A stretch of 64,000 nt of DNA. Source: Scolanthus callimorphus (taxonomy: Eukaryota > Cnidaria > Anthozoa > Actiniaria > Edwardsiidae). The DNA lies in contig CM066919.1 in the NCBI GenBank assembly GCA_033964015.1, positions 14,921,646 through 14,985,645 on the forward strand. Reading direction: 5' to 3'. The notes under the pieces are model-generated. The model had not been told where the DNA came from and did no database searches. It was given only the letters and a program-made list of their open reading frames with translations. Numbering within the stretch: the stretch's first letter is position 1; each line of letters begins with the position of its first letter. Positions 21,760 through 32,037 of the stretch are shown in pieces. The translations under genes were made by a program, and so were the position numbers.

Positions 21760-23931
21760 GGCACTCTCTCTTCCAAGCGTCCTCGATTGGAAGACACTTT
21801 AACCACCCGCAATTACAGTCCTAGGCTTTGTGTGCAGTGGTGTGATTGGAAGGGTCTACCTACCAGCTTTGTCGGTCCTAGGCCCCCACCTAGTATGGTT
21901 TCAGCGGCTAAGGTCCTCGCAAGCCCCAAAGACATAATCTTTCGAGACCCCTCATCTTTTGTGCCGGGCGAACTTCATTACCATTACGATTATTGGGAGG
22001 AAATTGTTCGCGATGGCGAGGCGACAGAGGTCTTGTCGTTCGTTAGAAATGGCATAGATGCATGGTCTTTCATTGTTCCATATAAAGGAATCTTTGCGGG
22101 CCAACATTATGACGCTCTTCAGCCTCCGCACCGGATATTTCCTAACAGCTATTCATGCGAAAAGTTTAAAGAGTTCATCGGCACCACTATACACGATAGA
22201 GTTCGTAATGGTTCTTTGCTGTTCTGGGGCCTCGTCGGGCATGTAAATCCGCCGCATTTAGTCATGCCCATAACCGTCGAGCCCAGCAAACCGCGCATGT
22301 GCCATGATGAGAGATTTCTGAACCTCTGGGTCCGCGATTTGCCTTTTACTCTTGATTATCTATCTGACCTCCCTCGATATGTGGGACGTGATCATTTTCA
22401 AACTGTCTGTGACGACAAAAGTGGGTACGACCATTTACTGTTAACTCCAGAAAGCCGGACTTTATTTGGTCTACAATGGGACGGGCGCTATTATGTCTAT
22501 GCATCGCTCCCCTTCGGCTGGAAGGCCAGCGCTTATGTGTACCATACCACCGGTCTGCTCGCCACAAACTATATTCGTACCCTCAATGTACCCTGTAGCC
22601 AGTATATCGACGACCGCCACATGGGCCAGTTGGTAACTCCCCAACGCTGCAACTGGTCGAATTTTCAGAAAGCCGAAGCTGCAGCATATATTGCTACATC
22701 TGTACTTACTTCGCTGGGCTACACGCTAGCTCTTTCTAAGTCCACTCTGCACCCTTCCCAGAGCATCCGTTTTCTGGGATACCTGTGCGATTCACATCTC
22801 ACAGCATTCATTTTGCCAGAGGATAAAAAGGAGAAATTCCGCCTTCTCAGAGAATCAATCCTTGCCCAAAAAGAGATTGACTTACAGTCATTACAAAGAT
22901 TCGCCGGAAAAACAACTTCCTTTTCAATCGCAGTGCCGGCAGCCCGTCTTTATACTCGTACTTGTTACCGTGCAATCGGAGCCAACCGTAGAAAGACCCA
23001 CAAGCCTATTAGAATATCAAAAGATCTCAGAGAAGAAATTACATATTGGAGATTCCTCGATAATTGGCAAGGGCACCTCCCCTGGTTTGAAGAAAAACAC
23101 CTTGTCGTCGAGTTCTATTGTGATGCTTCAAACTCGGGATGGGGCGGACTTGTCTACTCCCCTAACTCAGAACCTCTCAATATCCGCGACTATTGGTCTC
23201 CGGATCAAAGTTCCAAGCCGATAATAATTAAAGAGGCCTATGCGCTCCACAATACTCTGTTAGCTGGAGCGGATTCTCTCCGTAACTGCCGCGTTGACGC
23301 GCGTACGGATAGCCTCCCTCTTGCTCACGCCTGGAAAAACCAAGGCGCCAAAAGCGATGAATTGAATGTGGTCATCAAATCGATCTTCGAGACTTCTCTC
23401 CGCCTTAACATCGCTCTGAATTTGTTTCACGTCCCCTCTGAAGCAAACTTGGCCGACCCCCCGTCCAGGGCCCTTTCTGATTCAGATTGCATGCTCGGTA
23501 CCCAGCCTTGGAGAAAGCTAGAAGCTCGATGGGGACCCCACACTTTGGATCTGATGTCCCTCGACTCTAACACGCAGCACGGTCAAGATGGGGAACCGCT
23601 ACGACATTTTTCCCCTTGGCCAACCCCCGGATCGTCGGGAACCAACATATTCTGTCAGACCATTGGCGTCAGCGAGAATGCCTATGTGTTTCCCCCCCTG
23701 GCGCTTGTCGGTCCAGTCATGCGCTTTCTGCTCCCTTCTGGGTGCCCATTCACTATCATCGTTCGGGATATCTTCCCTAGGCGTTTCTGGTGGCCTTTGG
23801 TCAGTGGTCGCAACATTGACGCAACATTGTTAGGTGTCAAAGGCCAGGAGGGAATACTATTTTTCCCCACCCGTCAAGGAACTTTCGTATCAAGACCCCT
23901 CCGCTGGGACCTCTGGGCTTTTAGGATGTAA
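21760..23931 (+). CDS. YR element reverse transcriptase-RNase H
   Basis: 723 codons opening at GGC right after the TAG acceptor; the first internal ATG is 45 codons in. The N-terminus has a basic KRPRLED, possibly a nuclear localisation signal. RT motifs seen are PRMCHDERFLN, the LPFGWKASAYVY block and YIDD at residues 282-285. RNase H begins at CDASNSGWGG (~454-463), with D-rich and VPSEANLADPPSR motifs after it. It copies element RNA to DNA. The sequence type is DIRS-order RT rather than LTR or LINE. Ends at TAA 23929-23931. Confidence 0.93.
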   Translation, partial: GTLSSKRPRLEDTLTTRNYSPRLCVQWCDWKGLPTSFVGPRPPPSMVSAAKVLASPKDIIFRDPSSFVPGELHYHYDYWEEIVRDGEATEVLSFVRNGIDAWSFIVPYKGIFAGQHYDALQPPHRIFPNSYSCEKFKEFIGTTIHDRVRNGSLLFWGLVGHVNPPHLVMPITVEPSKPRMCHDERFLNLWVRDLPFTLDYLSDLPRYVGRDHFQTVCDDKSGYDHLLLTPESRTLFGLQWDGRYYVYASLPFGWKASAYVYHTTGLLATNYIRTLNVPCSQYIDDRHMGQLVTPQRCNWSNFQKAEAAAYIATSVLTSLGYTLALSKSTLHPSQSIRFLGYLCDSHLTAFILPEDKKEKFRLLRESILAQKEIDLQSLQRFAGKTTSFSIAVPAARLYTRTCYRAIGANRRKTHKPIRISKDLREEITYWRFLDNWQGHLPWFEEKHLVVEFYCDASNSGWGGLVYSPNSEPLNIRDYWSPDQSSKPIIIKEAYALHNTLLAGADSLRNCRVDARTDSLPLAHAWKNQGAKSDELNVVIKSIFETSLRLNIALNLFHVPSEANLADPPSRALSDSDCMLGTQPWRKLEARWGPHTLDLMSLDSNTQHGQDGEPLRHFSPWPTPGSSGTNIFCQTIGVSENAYVFPPLALVGPVMRFLLPSGCPFTIIVRDIFPRRFWWPLVSGRNIDATLLGVKGQEGILFFPTRQGTFVSRPLRWDLWAFRM

Positions 23932-23985
23932 GCCGCGTCTTCAACAATTCTTGCAAATTAGAACTTATTATTTTTTTTGTCATAG

Positions 23986-25347
23986 ACTATCCCACGTATT
24001 TGGCGTCCTGCCAGGATGTGTCAAAACTGTCGCTACCCTAATGACGACTGTGCCCGATTTTGCCAGCAGTGTGGAATTGGGCAAACCGTAAGCGACCGCA
24101 GCGACCCCAACTCTCAAATTAACAAAAGAATGAAGTTCGATGTCCAAGTAATCGATGTGAGAATAAGAGAGTTAGAATCAACCCTTACTTCTTCCTGCTA
24201 TGGAAAGCAAAAGTCACAATTGGAACAGGAACTTCTAAACTTCCTTGGCGCTCTGGATCCGCCTAAGACCCTACTCTCTTGTATACCAAAAGACATTGTT
24301 CGCTTTCTAGTTTGGAAAGACTGTAAGGGGAAAACAAAGGTTCATGTACATACCTGTAAATTTCTTGGTTCTAAAGGTTCTTGTCCGTGTAATTGTCCCA
24401 CGCGGCTTGCAGCTGGAACGGTAGATTCCACTATTGGAAAGCTGCGCTCCATATTTAATAGTGTTGAACGAGCTGGAGAATGGGACGATCGCCTTGGTTG
24501 GGGAAACCCCGCAACTCACTTTTCGGTTAAACAATACCTTAAATCAGTTCATACAGAACAATCAATGGCTAGAGTAACTCCTAGACAAACCGCCCCAATC
24601 TTTTTTGACAAATTCAAGGCAATAGTGTTCCACCTCCGTTCTCTGCTTGCCAGCTCATCCACGTCAGTAATTAACAAATATATTTTCGCGCGTGATCTAG
24701 TCTTTTTCACTTTTGAATTCTTTACTGGTCAAAGAGCTTCTGACCTAGGCAGGTTAAAGACTGTAGACGTTTTGCAAAGTCCTGAAGGCAAATCCCTCCT
24801 CGTTCACCAAAGGATTGGTAAATGTTTGAGGGGTAGTGCCTCAAGGCCATTCTCAGTTGTACAATGTAAAAACCCAGCCTTTTGCCCGGTCCGCAATCTT
24901 ACGTTCTATAGGGATCTTTGTAAAACAATGGGTATCAATTTGGCGCCGGGTTTTCTCTTTCGCACAACCTCCAAAAGAAATTTAGTGTCTAACGCTCCAC
25001 TCTTAGCATCTGCAGCCCAAGCCCGGCTGGTAAAATACCTTAAGGTTCTTAATATTCATGAGGATGAGACAATTCACGGTTTCCGCGGTGGCGCAGCAAT
25101 TCTATTGAGCTTACTAGGCGCATCGAAAAAAGAAATTGCTGAGCACATCGGCTGGTGCTCCACCCAAATGGTGGACCACTATACACAAGTGGACAAAGTT
25201 CTTACAGCTTCAAAGGCGGCACAGACCGCCGATAAACTTAGCCATAGCATTCTAGCTCAGGCAGATACACGGAGTGCTGAGACTCTTGGTATTGAATTTA
25301 GAGACCTTAACAACCTAGTTGGGTTTTCCCCTTTCTTCTCCACATAG
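23986..25347 (+). CDS. YR element tyrosine recombinase with N-terminal zinc ribbon
   Basis: The frame opens at ACT directly after a TCATAG acceptor (again TAG as in-frame stop); the first ATG is 24016. From that ATG the protein has 443 residues. A zinc ribbon has C2, C5, C16 and C19. A core-binding helical region precedes the catalytic domain, whose residues are R240 (GQRASDL), H354-x-x-R357 (HGFRGG), H377 (EHIGW) and nucleophile Y389 (DHYTQ). All tyrosine-recombinase catalytic residues are thus present. It should integrate the circular cDNA at TTACTAT-like cores. The 54 bp between the RT stop and this frame contain a pyrimidine tract. Confidence 0.93.
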   Translation, partial: TIPRIWRPARMCQNCRYPNDDCARFCQQCGIGQTVSDRSDPNSQINKRMKFDVQVIDVRIRELESTLTSSCYGKQKSQLEQELLNFLGALDPPKTLLSCIPKDIVRFLVWKDCKGKTKVHVHTCKFLGSKGSCPCNCPTRLAAGTVDSTIGKLRSIFNSVERAGEWDDRLGWGNPATHFSVKQYLKSVHTEQSMARVTPRQTAPIFFDKFKAIVFHLRSLLASSSTSVINKYIFARDLVFFTFEFFTGQRASDLGRLKTVDVLQSPEGKSLLVHQRIGKCLRGSASRPFSVVQCKNPAFCPVRNLTFYRDLCKTMGINLAPGFLFRTTSKRNLVSNAPLLASAAQARLVKYLKVLNIHEDETIHGFRGGAAILLSLLGASKKEIAEHIGWCSTQMVDHYTQVDKVLTASKAAQTADKLSHSILAQADTRSAETLGIEFRDLNNLVGFSPFFST

Positions 25348-25466
25348 GCCCTTATCAGTTTTGGGGACGGAATAAGTTTCGGGTTAGGGGATTTAAGTTA
25401 CGGGTATAATGGAAGGTTTAAAGTGGCGCCACGCCTCCCCTTTGTGAGGGCTCTGCTCCCGCTGGA

Positions 25467-25535
25467 GGACTTGCATTACCCGTAACTCTCCCGTATGCCT
25501 TAGTGGAGCAGGGGGCACTTGGGATAGATTACTAT
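25467..25535 (+). repeat. B1 terminal repeat of the YR element
   Basis: Begins GGACTTGCATTACCCGTAAC and ends GATAGATTACTAT. Identical to B2 and overlapping A2 by seven bases. Confidence 0.92.
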
Positions 25536-25607
25536 CCCAAGTGTAACCATGCGTAACGCCGGTATAAAGGTGTGAGTTCAAACTAACTCGTGGTCAGTTG
25601 GTTAAGC
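25529..25607 (+). repeat. A2 terminal repeat of the YR element
   Basis: Second copy of A1, fused to B1 through the TTACTAT core. The B1-A2 junction has the layout expected for the recombined circle junction. Confidence 0.92.
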
Positions 25608-25794
25608 GAGAGGCCGGCAGGTAGTTTGGGGGTAGTCGGTATTGTCATTTAGCGGGTAAATAAAATGGGATGTTGCATATAAGAAATGTTGGTGTTCTTT
25701 AATTTAATAAACTCCTTAAGCGGTGAATCGGTGTGACTTTGCCCACCCCTCCCTTCCCCTTTTCACACCATCTGCCTCCGGCTCCTGGGCTTAC

Positions 25795-25863
25795 GGACTT
25801 GCATTACCCGTAACTCTCCCGTATGCCTTAGTGGAGCAGGGGGCACTTGGGATAGATTACTAT
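25795..25863 (+). repeat. B2 terminal repeat and right end of the YR element
   Basis: Copy of B1 ending in TTACTAT at 25857-25863; the host flank continues AATATGACC. Confidence 0.92.
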
Positions 25864-26458
25864 AATATGACCAGGAAAAGCGGTGATGTCGCATGCCCTT
25901 ATTTTAAGGAGCTTCTCAGAACGAAAAAGCCCTGCAACGATAAAACACATTTAGTAATACGTATATAGTTCAGTGAAGCTTGATCCGTGGCATATATTCA
26001 TATCTTGAATTAGGCAAAACATACTCCTTTACCCTATATAATTGGTTTAATCTATATCTTTCTTCAACTTGTACTAAATTGCAACAGATACTTGCAACCT
26101 ACGCCGGGGATTGTGCGAAAGGAAGATGGCTAGCATTTCCACTAGAGTACATAACAGACTTGCATCTCTTGGAAGTCTAAGCGCACATTTCTCTTGTATT
26201 ATAAACACGCGTGGATGGCGCAGCGCTGGAATGGAATCTAAAAAAAAAACGTTTAGCAAAATTGTAACAACAAATTATAAGAACATTGCAAAGTTCTTAT
26301 TTGGCCGCCAGGAATAAACTGTAGTGAGGTGAAAACATCTCTTTGTCATCTTTACACAATGGCGTAGTACAAAATTAAACAACAAATCCAAATACGCAAA
26401 TCTTCAGATTTCTTACATAAAACGCGGAACTGCCATGCATCCAAACACTCGTCATCAA
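25864..26458. other. Intergenic, nothing recognised
   Basis: AT-rich sequence without coding or repeat structure that I can name. Confidence 0.5.
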
Positions 26459-26822
26459 TTTCTATGCAGCGAATGTGTCACTCGACTTCGCTCCTACAAT
26501 TTGCCAATCAGCTCTTAGCATCAATTTCGATGAAGCGGATGTGTCACTCGACTTCGCTCCTACAATTTGCCAATCAGCTCTTAGCATCAATTTCGATGCA
26601 GTGAATGTGTCACTCGACTTCGCTCCCACAATTTGCCAATCAGCTCTTAGCATCAATTTCGATGAAGCGGATGTGTCACTCGACTTCGCTCCTACAATTT
26701 GCCAATCAGCTCTTAGCATCAATTTCGATGCAGCGAATGTGCCACTCGACTTCGCTCCTACAGTTTGCCAATCGGCTCTTAGCATCAATTTCGATGCAGT
26801 GAATGTGTCACTCGACTTCAAT
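26459..26822. repeat. Minisatellite, 66-bp unit, six copies
   Basis: The word GTGTCACTCGACTT starts at 26475, 26541, 26607, 26673, 26739 (one change) and 26805, an exact 66-bp step. The unit contains GCCAATCAGCTCTTAGCATC. Because 66 is divisible by three, frames stay open on both strands; these are probably not proteins. Confidence 0.95.
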
Positions 26823-28100
26823 ATTAAATCAATAGTGAATAGTCTAATAATGAAAATTATGTCATTATTCTACATGCAACGATATTTCCATTCCAATTAC
26901 TAGAGCCAATGACAGACCTTTCATTTCTACCATGAATACAAGCTTCTCTTCCGACAAAATAACGACAGCCACGAATGAAAACTAGAATACTTAACCATAA
27001 TAATGACCAAAAACTGGCAGATGGCCATGCAGGAACAACTAATGTGATTGATACATGTTGCCTACTAACAAAATTCAAAATGGCCGTGGAAGACAATCCT
27101 TTCTCCTCTCGTGCGTGAAAAAACAGCAATTTATCACCTTTTTATTTTTATCATTGCTTGTTATTCAATGTGTGACCAGCTCATTGTGACAATTGCAATA
27201 ATTTCTGTAATTTTCCTGTTATTACGCTAGAACTTACTTCAATTACACAATATTCATTAATGTGAAAAGAACATTCCAAATCTTTGCAGCAGCAATGGAG
27301 ATTGACAAAAACTGGTCATTAGATTGGGCAATCGAACTACGACTGGACTAATAATATATATTATAGATACCACGAAACGAATGGTTCTCTGCTGAAAAAT
27401 CAATTGCAGCTATATAGTATTGTTCATAACTCTTGTTGCTTTCTCGATCCTTCTGATAAACAATGTCAAGTCATCCCAAACAAATCAATCTCTTGAATGA
27501 TACGCAGCATAACAAGAGGTATAACATACCAATTATCCGAATACACAAGATCTGAAAACGTTGATGAACAAGAAGAGCGCGTTTCTCCATTGGGAAAAAT
27601 CCATGCAAAACCTAAATATGGTCTGTGGAAAGATATCTAGATGGTCATATCCACTTTAGAAATCAAATACACAGCAAATTATGTTCCAGAATGGAGAAAC
27701 TCAAAATGCTTGATGTAATTTTCATACTTGAATTTGAATTGGTACAAACACCTGTTGATCAATCGATCGATAATAAGCCTATTTAATTCTTTCCCCATGG
27801 TTGGATGGAGACAGACATCGATATTGTAAACACATTCACTTCAACTTCAAAAATTATATCACCAAGCAAAAGTTCCTGAACAGATTCAATTCAACTACAA
27901 AATATTTGTGCAAAAAGCGCACAGAATTATTGTTTTAGAAGGATTAAAGAGATACTTTCTTATAGGCCGATGGCCTTGATGAGGTCATTGTTTACATTCA
28001 CGAAATTTAAAATGCTGTATCTAGGCTCGTTCAAGCTTTTCAAAATTGTGTGAAATCATTGAGGCCAAAACGCTCACATGTTTCCTCTAAATTGTACAAA
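26823..28100. other. Intergenic, nothing recognised
   Basis: A 90-codon minus-strand frame at 26857-27129 has no recognisable domain. Otherwise unremarkable AT-rich DNA. Confidence 0.45.
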
Positions 28101-28229
28101 GGACTAACAGTCAAAACTTCAGCAAAACACCATTTTTCCACGGCGTTGAACATAAATCTCAACCTTTGGTTGTTGTTGTTCGCGTTCAGATCGCAGACCA
28201 CCTAGTTTTCCCGTAAAAGCAGTCATACC
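28101..28229. repeat. Interspersed repeat, copy 1 (CTCAACCTTTGGTTG family)
   Basis: Shares CAGCAAAACA, TTTCCACGGCGTT, AACATAAATCTCAACCTTTG and GACCACCTAGTTTTCCCGTA with 50925-51062. The segment between the paired AACC..GGTT words can fold. It is probably a short non-autonomous element. Confidence 0.75.
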
Positions 28230-28700
28230 ATTATCATTGATAGCTCCCTCTACTCGGACGTTCTGATTCAATATTGCTTAATATGCTAATGAGCTCAAAA
28301 TACCTATCCTGTATTTGGCAGAAATAATGAATTCTGGTGCTACTATATTTCCATAACGGTTGGTATGCTTTTAACTGACCTTGCACATTGCAAACAATGT
28401 TGTTATTACATATGACTCCCTCTCCCCATCATGTAAATAGTACCTCCAGTTCTTGACTCATTATTGCTCATTATTACAATTCGTCATCTTCATTTTCCCG
28501 TTCCTGACTTATCTGATGTTGTAGTCATTATTTCTACACAAGCGTAACCCAGCAAAGTGGTGCTTGTTGGAATTCCTGCGTTGCGCGTTGAGAAGCGTAC
28601 GTCATTTGGTCTATAGAAATAGAAAATACAATTAAGAATGGAAAACAATAAAACATTTTAAACGGCCTAGCAATGGTAAACCATAATAACTGCAAGAAAA
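28230..28700. other. Intergenic, nothing recognised
   Basis: No coding or repeat signal found. Confidence 0.45.
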
Positions 28701-28886
28701 AAAAAATAGCGTAAGCTGTAACGTGCCGTGTGAACCTGAAACCTGGATACTCTAGACTTCTTCCATGCTCCTTATAAACCTGAAAACTTGTTAGTCTAAA
28801 CTAACAAAGTTAGATGCCATTACATAACTTCATACATACCAAACATGACTTTACGTCATGCTGCGAAAACAATGGAAAATACATTT
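28701..28886. repeat. D segment, copy 1 (186 bp)
   Basis: Starts AAAAAATAGCGTAAGCTGTA and ends AATGGAAAATACATTT. Identical by reading to 29490-29675, 789 bp away. Here it runs directly into X. Confidence 0.92.
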
Positions 28887-29014
28887 TCATTCTCCTTCAC
28901 CAGTTCATCCGAATGAAAAATATTTTCCCTTTCCTTCCTGCATGACTATTAATAAAAGACAACATAGTTATACGTTTTTTAAACGTTTGGCAGCTTGGTT
29001 CAGGTCTGAACAAG
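28885..29014. repeat. X segment, copy 2 (130 bp)
   Basis: Identical to 17485-17614. Follows D copy 1 without the T units that precede X at 17 kb. Confidence 0.9.
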
Positions 29015-29489
29015 CTATGGATATAACAAAGAAAGGGCAATATAGGTATTAACTAGCTTTTAGGCATGTAATTTACCTCAAACAAGATTTCGGTTCTCGA
29101 TAACAACCGTTAGGAACATCCAGGCGTCGGATGTTTGCGAATCTCGTTTGCCTTCTTCTGAAAGAGGACCTTGGTTGCCTTTTCTTGGCCATTTTGGTTG
29201 ACTTCTCATCGTCTGAATTGTCCACAAGCTCCTATACGCCTCTTATTAGTTTTTTGTATTTTATGAACAAGTCCTAATGTAGATTTCACAAACCTTTTGG
29301 CTTGTCTACACTTTGTCTCCTTGAATAAGTTTAGAGTCTAAAGATTGGTTATTAAAATTCTTAAGCTTGCTAGGTTCAATTTGTCTCTGAACATTTTAGC
29401 CCCCAAATCTGATGAAACATCAATTTCGTTAGGTTTTGGCTTTCGAATTTCGGCTAGCCTAGAGCCACCATACGATTTGAATTTCTCCC
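29015..29489. other. Spacer between D copies
   Basis: Unique sequence as far as seen, no gene. It forms part of the 789-bp period between the two D copies. Confidence 0.5.
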
Positions 29490-29675
29490 AAAAAATAGCG
29501 TAAGCTGTAACGTGCCGTGTGAACCTGAAACCTGGATACTCTAGACTTCTTCCATGCTCCTTATAAACCTGAAAACTTGTTAGTCTAAACTAACAAAGTT
29601 AGATGCCATTACATAACTTCATACATACCAAACATGACTTTACGTCATGCTGCGAAAACAATGGAAAATACATTT
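29490..29675. repeat. D segment, copy 2
   Basis: Second identical D copy, here followed by T units instead of X. Confidence 0.92.
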
Positions 29676-30125
29676 CGTTATTCGCTGTTAATTTGCTGTT
29701 CGAGCTGTCTATTCGTAAAAAAACGTAACTTTTAAAAGGCTTCTTCTTTACGACGATTTATGTTTCGCGTAAATGTCTGTAAAGAACGCCATCCTAAACG
29801 CACATTTACTTGTTACGTAAAGATCGTTGGGTTTACTCAACTTTACGCTTGCGTAAACGTTTACAGTCACTGAGTACGAAAACCGTGAATACCTGAAACA
29901 TGCCATGAAAGTTTCGTTTGTTATTCGCTTTTAATTTGTTGTTCGAGCTGTCTATTATCGTAAAAACGTAACTTTTAAAAGGCTTCTTCTTTACGGCGAT
30001 TTATGTTTAGCGTAAATGTCTGTAAAGAACGCCATCCTAAACGCACATTTACTTGTTACGTAAAGATTGTTGGGTTTACTCAACTTTACGCTTGCGTAAA
30101 CGTCTACCAGTCAGACTATGAAAAA
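29676..30125. repeat. Tandem T units (two copies, ~232-bp period)
   Basis: Both copies contain GTAAATGTCTGTAAAGAACG, CTAAACGCACATTTACTTG and ACTTTACGCTTGCGTAAACG. The same unit occurs singly at 17204-17484. The GCGTAAA/TTTACGC words give many short hairpins. Confidence 0.88.
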
Positions 30126-31179
30126 CGTGAATACCTTGGGACGCCACGAAACTTTATCAGTATTTTGACTTATTCAAAAGAGCTGGTAGGAGCTTCAAGT
30201 CTTGGTATTGGTGCTCTTTATTCTATTCTTTCAATTCTTGTTCTGAAAATTATTTACTATAAATATGATCCATTTTATCAGTGTTCTACGCATGCAAGAA
30301 TTCATAAAAAACATACTTCAGATATATTTCAGGTGTTTACAGTTTTCACAGTTTGTGTGTAAAAAGGTTTACGCTTCTTTAATATCTGCGAAAAGGTCGC
30401 GTAAAGGTATTTTAACCTTTTACGCAAGTTTACGCGTCACGTAAAAATGCGTAAATGTACAGGCTACCTTTACGCAAAAATACGCCGATAGCAAAATTCC
30501 GTAAAGTCCTCATTTCGTGCTGTGTACTTAACTAAACCGGCTTCTAACACTTTACTGCAATCGGTGTATTTTCCATGCTCTATCCATGCCAAGTAAAATT
30601 TTGGCTTGTCCGACGTAGCAACAGTAACTAGGGAGTAGAACAATGAAGCGGGATCGGTCAATTGCCTCTGCGATTGTCCAACGATGGTCACAACCACAAT
30701 CATGTTACATGTAAGCTCACTTCATGTGTACCTCATTATATAAAACCTGAAATTTACAATTGTATATTATCAAATACGGTTTACAGTTGGGAGATTTCTG
30801 ATCTCTAAGATGCGGACTGCTAATACCACGCCGCAGAAAATACAGCCAATCAGAATACATGTGTGTGCCAAGTTTCCCTGCTAGCAGAGGCCGTCTTTTC
30901 TCTGCATTTCGCTGGCTGAGGTTCGGGATTGTGGTCATTTCTAAAAATAAAACTGAAAATTCCCCGCCCCCGGGCTAGCAAAAATGCAAAATACCCCACG
31001 GCGGGGAACACAAAAAGCGGGAAAATGCCCCTCCCCCGGCTTCACACAAAAACTTCAACTCCATTTATACCATGTCCGAGCATTCATAATTCGTTTTTAA
31101 ATGTACTTTAGTTTTCTCGTCTTTGAACGAGTTCTCATTTCACTGAAAGTGAGACAAAATATAAATAAAGAATTGAAAC
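30126..31179. other. Intergenic; degenerate TTTACGC words near 30360-30490
   Basis: About 130 bp near 30360-30490 is packed with TTTACGC and GCGTAAA words, perhaps a decayed T unit. The rest shows a CCAATCAGA box at 30846 and no gene. Confidence 0.45.
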
Positions 31180-31182
31180 TAA

Positions 31183-31385
31183 GACCCCGTCCACACTACA
31201 CCGTTTTCAAACGAAAACGGATACATTTTGCTCCGGATACGGCTATCGTCCACACTACAACGCCGAAAACGAGCATCGTAAACGGCGAAAACAATACGAA
31301 AACGATAAGTGTGGACGCAAATCTTTTTGAAAACGGAGCAAAAACTATCCGTTTTCGTTTGAAAACGGTGACTGTGGACGGGGTC
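31183..31385. mobile_element. 203-bp MITE with TAA flanks (Harbinger-like)
   Basis: TIRs GACCCCGTCCACACTACACC are inverted at the right end, and TAA is duplicated (31180-31182, 31386-31388). The interior alternates GAAAACGGA and TCCGTTTTC. Related elements are at 32038-32675. Confidence 0.88.
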
Positions 31386-31388
31386 TAA

Positions 31389-32037
31389 GACGAAATTGCG
31401 AAGTCTTTTCCTCTCTTATAGAAGACGTTGCTCTGCTCTGCTCTGCATTATATTTTATGTGGCGTTATTTTCGGTAACTAAACTGGGACATTGTAACTGC
31501 CAATCGATAGTTATTATAACTGGTGTTGTAGTTCCGCAAAGCCCGACGCGCTTGAGATGAGAAAACCAAAATTCCCCACCCCCCTCCCCGGGGAAAAACA
31601 AATCCCTCAGGGCCAGCAAAATTTTCAAAATTCCCCACCCCAGGGAAGGCAGTGGTGCCCCACGGTGTCCCGGGTGGGGGGGGGGGGGGTGGTCACCGCT
31701 GGAATTGACTGATACATAAATGCATAAAGTCAGCAGTCTAAATATTCACCTTTGATTTTTAGAGGAGGTCCTAAAGTTTGTTTTATCAGGCAATAATTAG
31801 CAATTTTAATTATTTCCGCTGAGTATGATGTGGATAATTATTCAGATCTCGGGGGGGTCTAGCACCAGCAGCACTTCCAAAGCCGAATACGAACTATCTT
31901 AAAGCTAGTTTCAAATATAGCGGTGCCATGCTTTGGAATAGTCTTTCTAAAGAGGCAAAAGCATCACGATCTCTTCTGTTTTTTCGAAGAGTAATCGACG
32001 CCTCTAATGCTCAATGCTGTAGAGCTGCGCTGAGGCA
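31389..32037. other. Intergenic with G-run near 31675
   Basis: Contains a run of ~12 G and CCCC-rich repeat debris (CCCCACCCC words), but no gene. Confidence 0.4.

Larger units (their letters stand above)
18110..25863 (+). mobile_element. Tyrosine-recombinase retrotransposon, PAT/Ngaro-type split direct repeats
   Basis: The ends are split direct repeats: A1 (18110-18188), B1 (25467-25535), A2 (25529-25607), B2 (25795-25863). A1 equals A2 and B1 equals B2 over 79 and 69 bp by direct reading, and B1 and A2 overlap in TTACTAT. This A1-ORFs-B1-A2-B2 order is known from PAT, Ngaro and Kangaroo elements, not from DIRS1 with its inverted ends. The reading frames are Gag-like (two exons), RT-RNase H and tyrosine recombinase; no protease, integrase or methyltransferase is seen. 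Such elements are thought to integrate as a circle by YR recombination without target duplication. Identical terminal pairs and open frames indicate a young, perhaps still active copy. Confidence 0.92.

Noticed and set aside
23926..23986. Splice joining RT to YR through AGGAT/GTAAGC
   Set aside because: The donor is phase 2 whereas the YR acceptor is phase 0, so the fusion would be out of frame.
18110..25863. DIRS1-type element
   Set aside because: DIRS1 has inverted terminal repeats; here the termini are split direct repeats, and no methyltransferase domain is present.
26475..26903. 142-codon repeat protein
   Set aside because: The frame follows from a 66-bp unit divisible by three, and the opposite strand is equally open.
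31101..31388. 95-codon ORF
   Set aside because: Most of it is the TIR element at 31183-31385.
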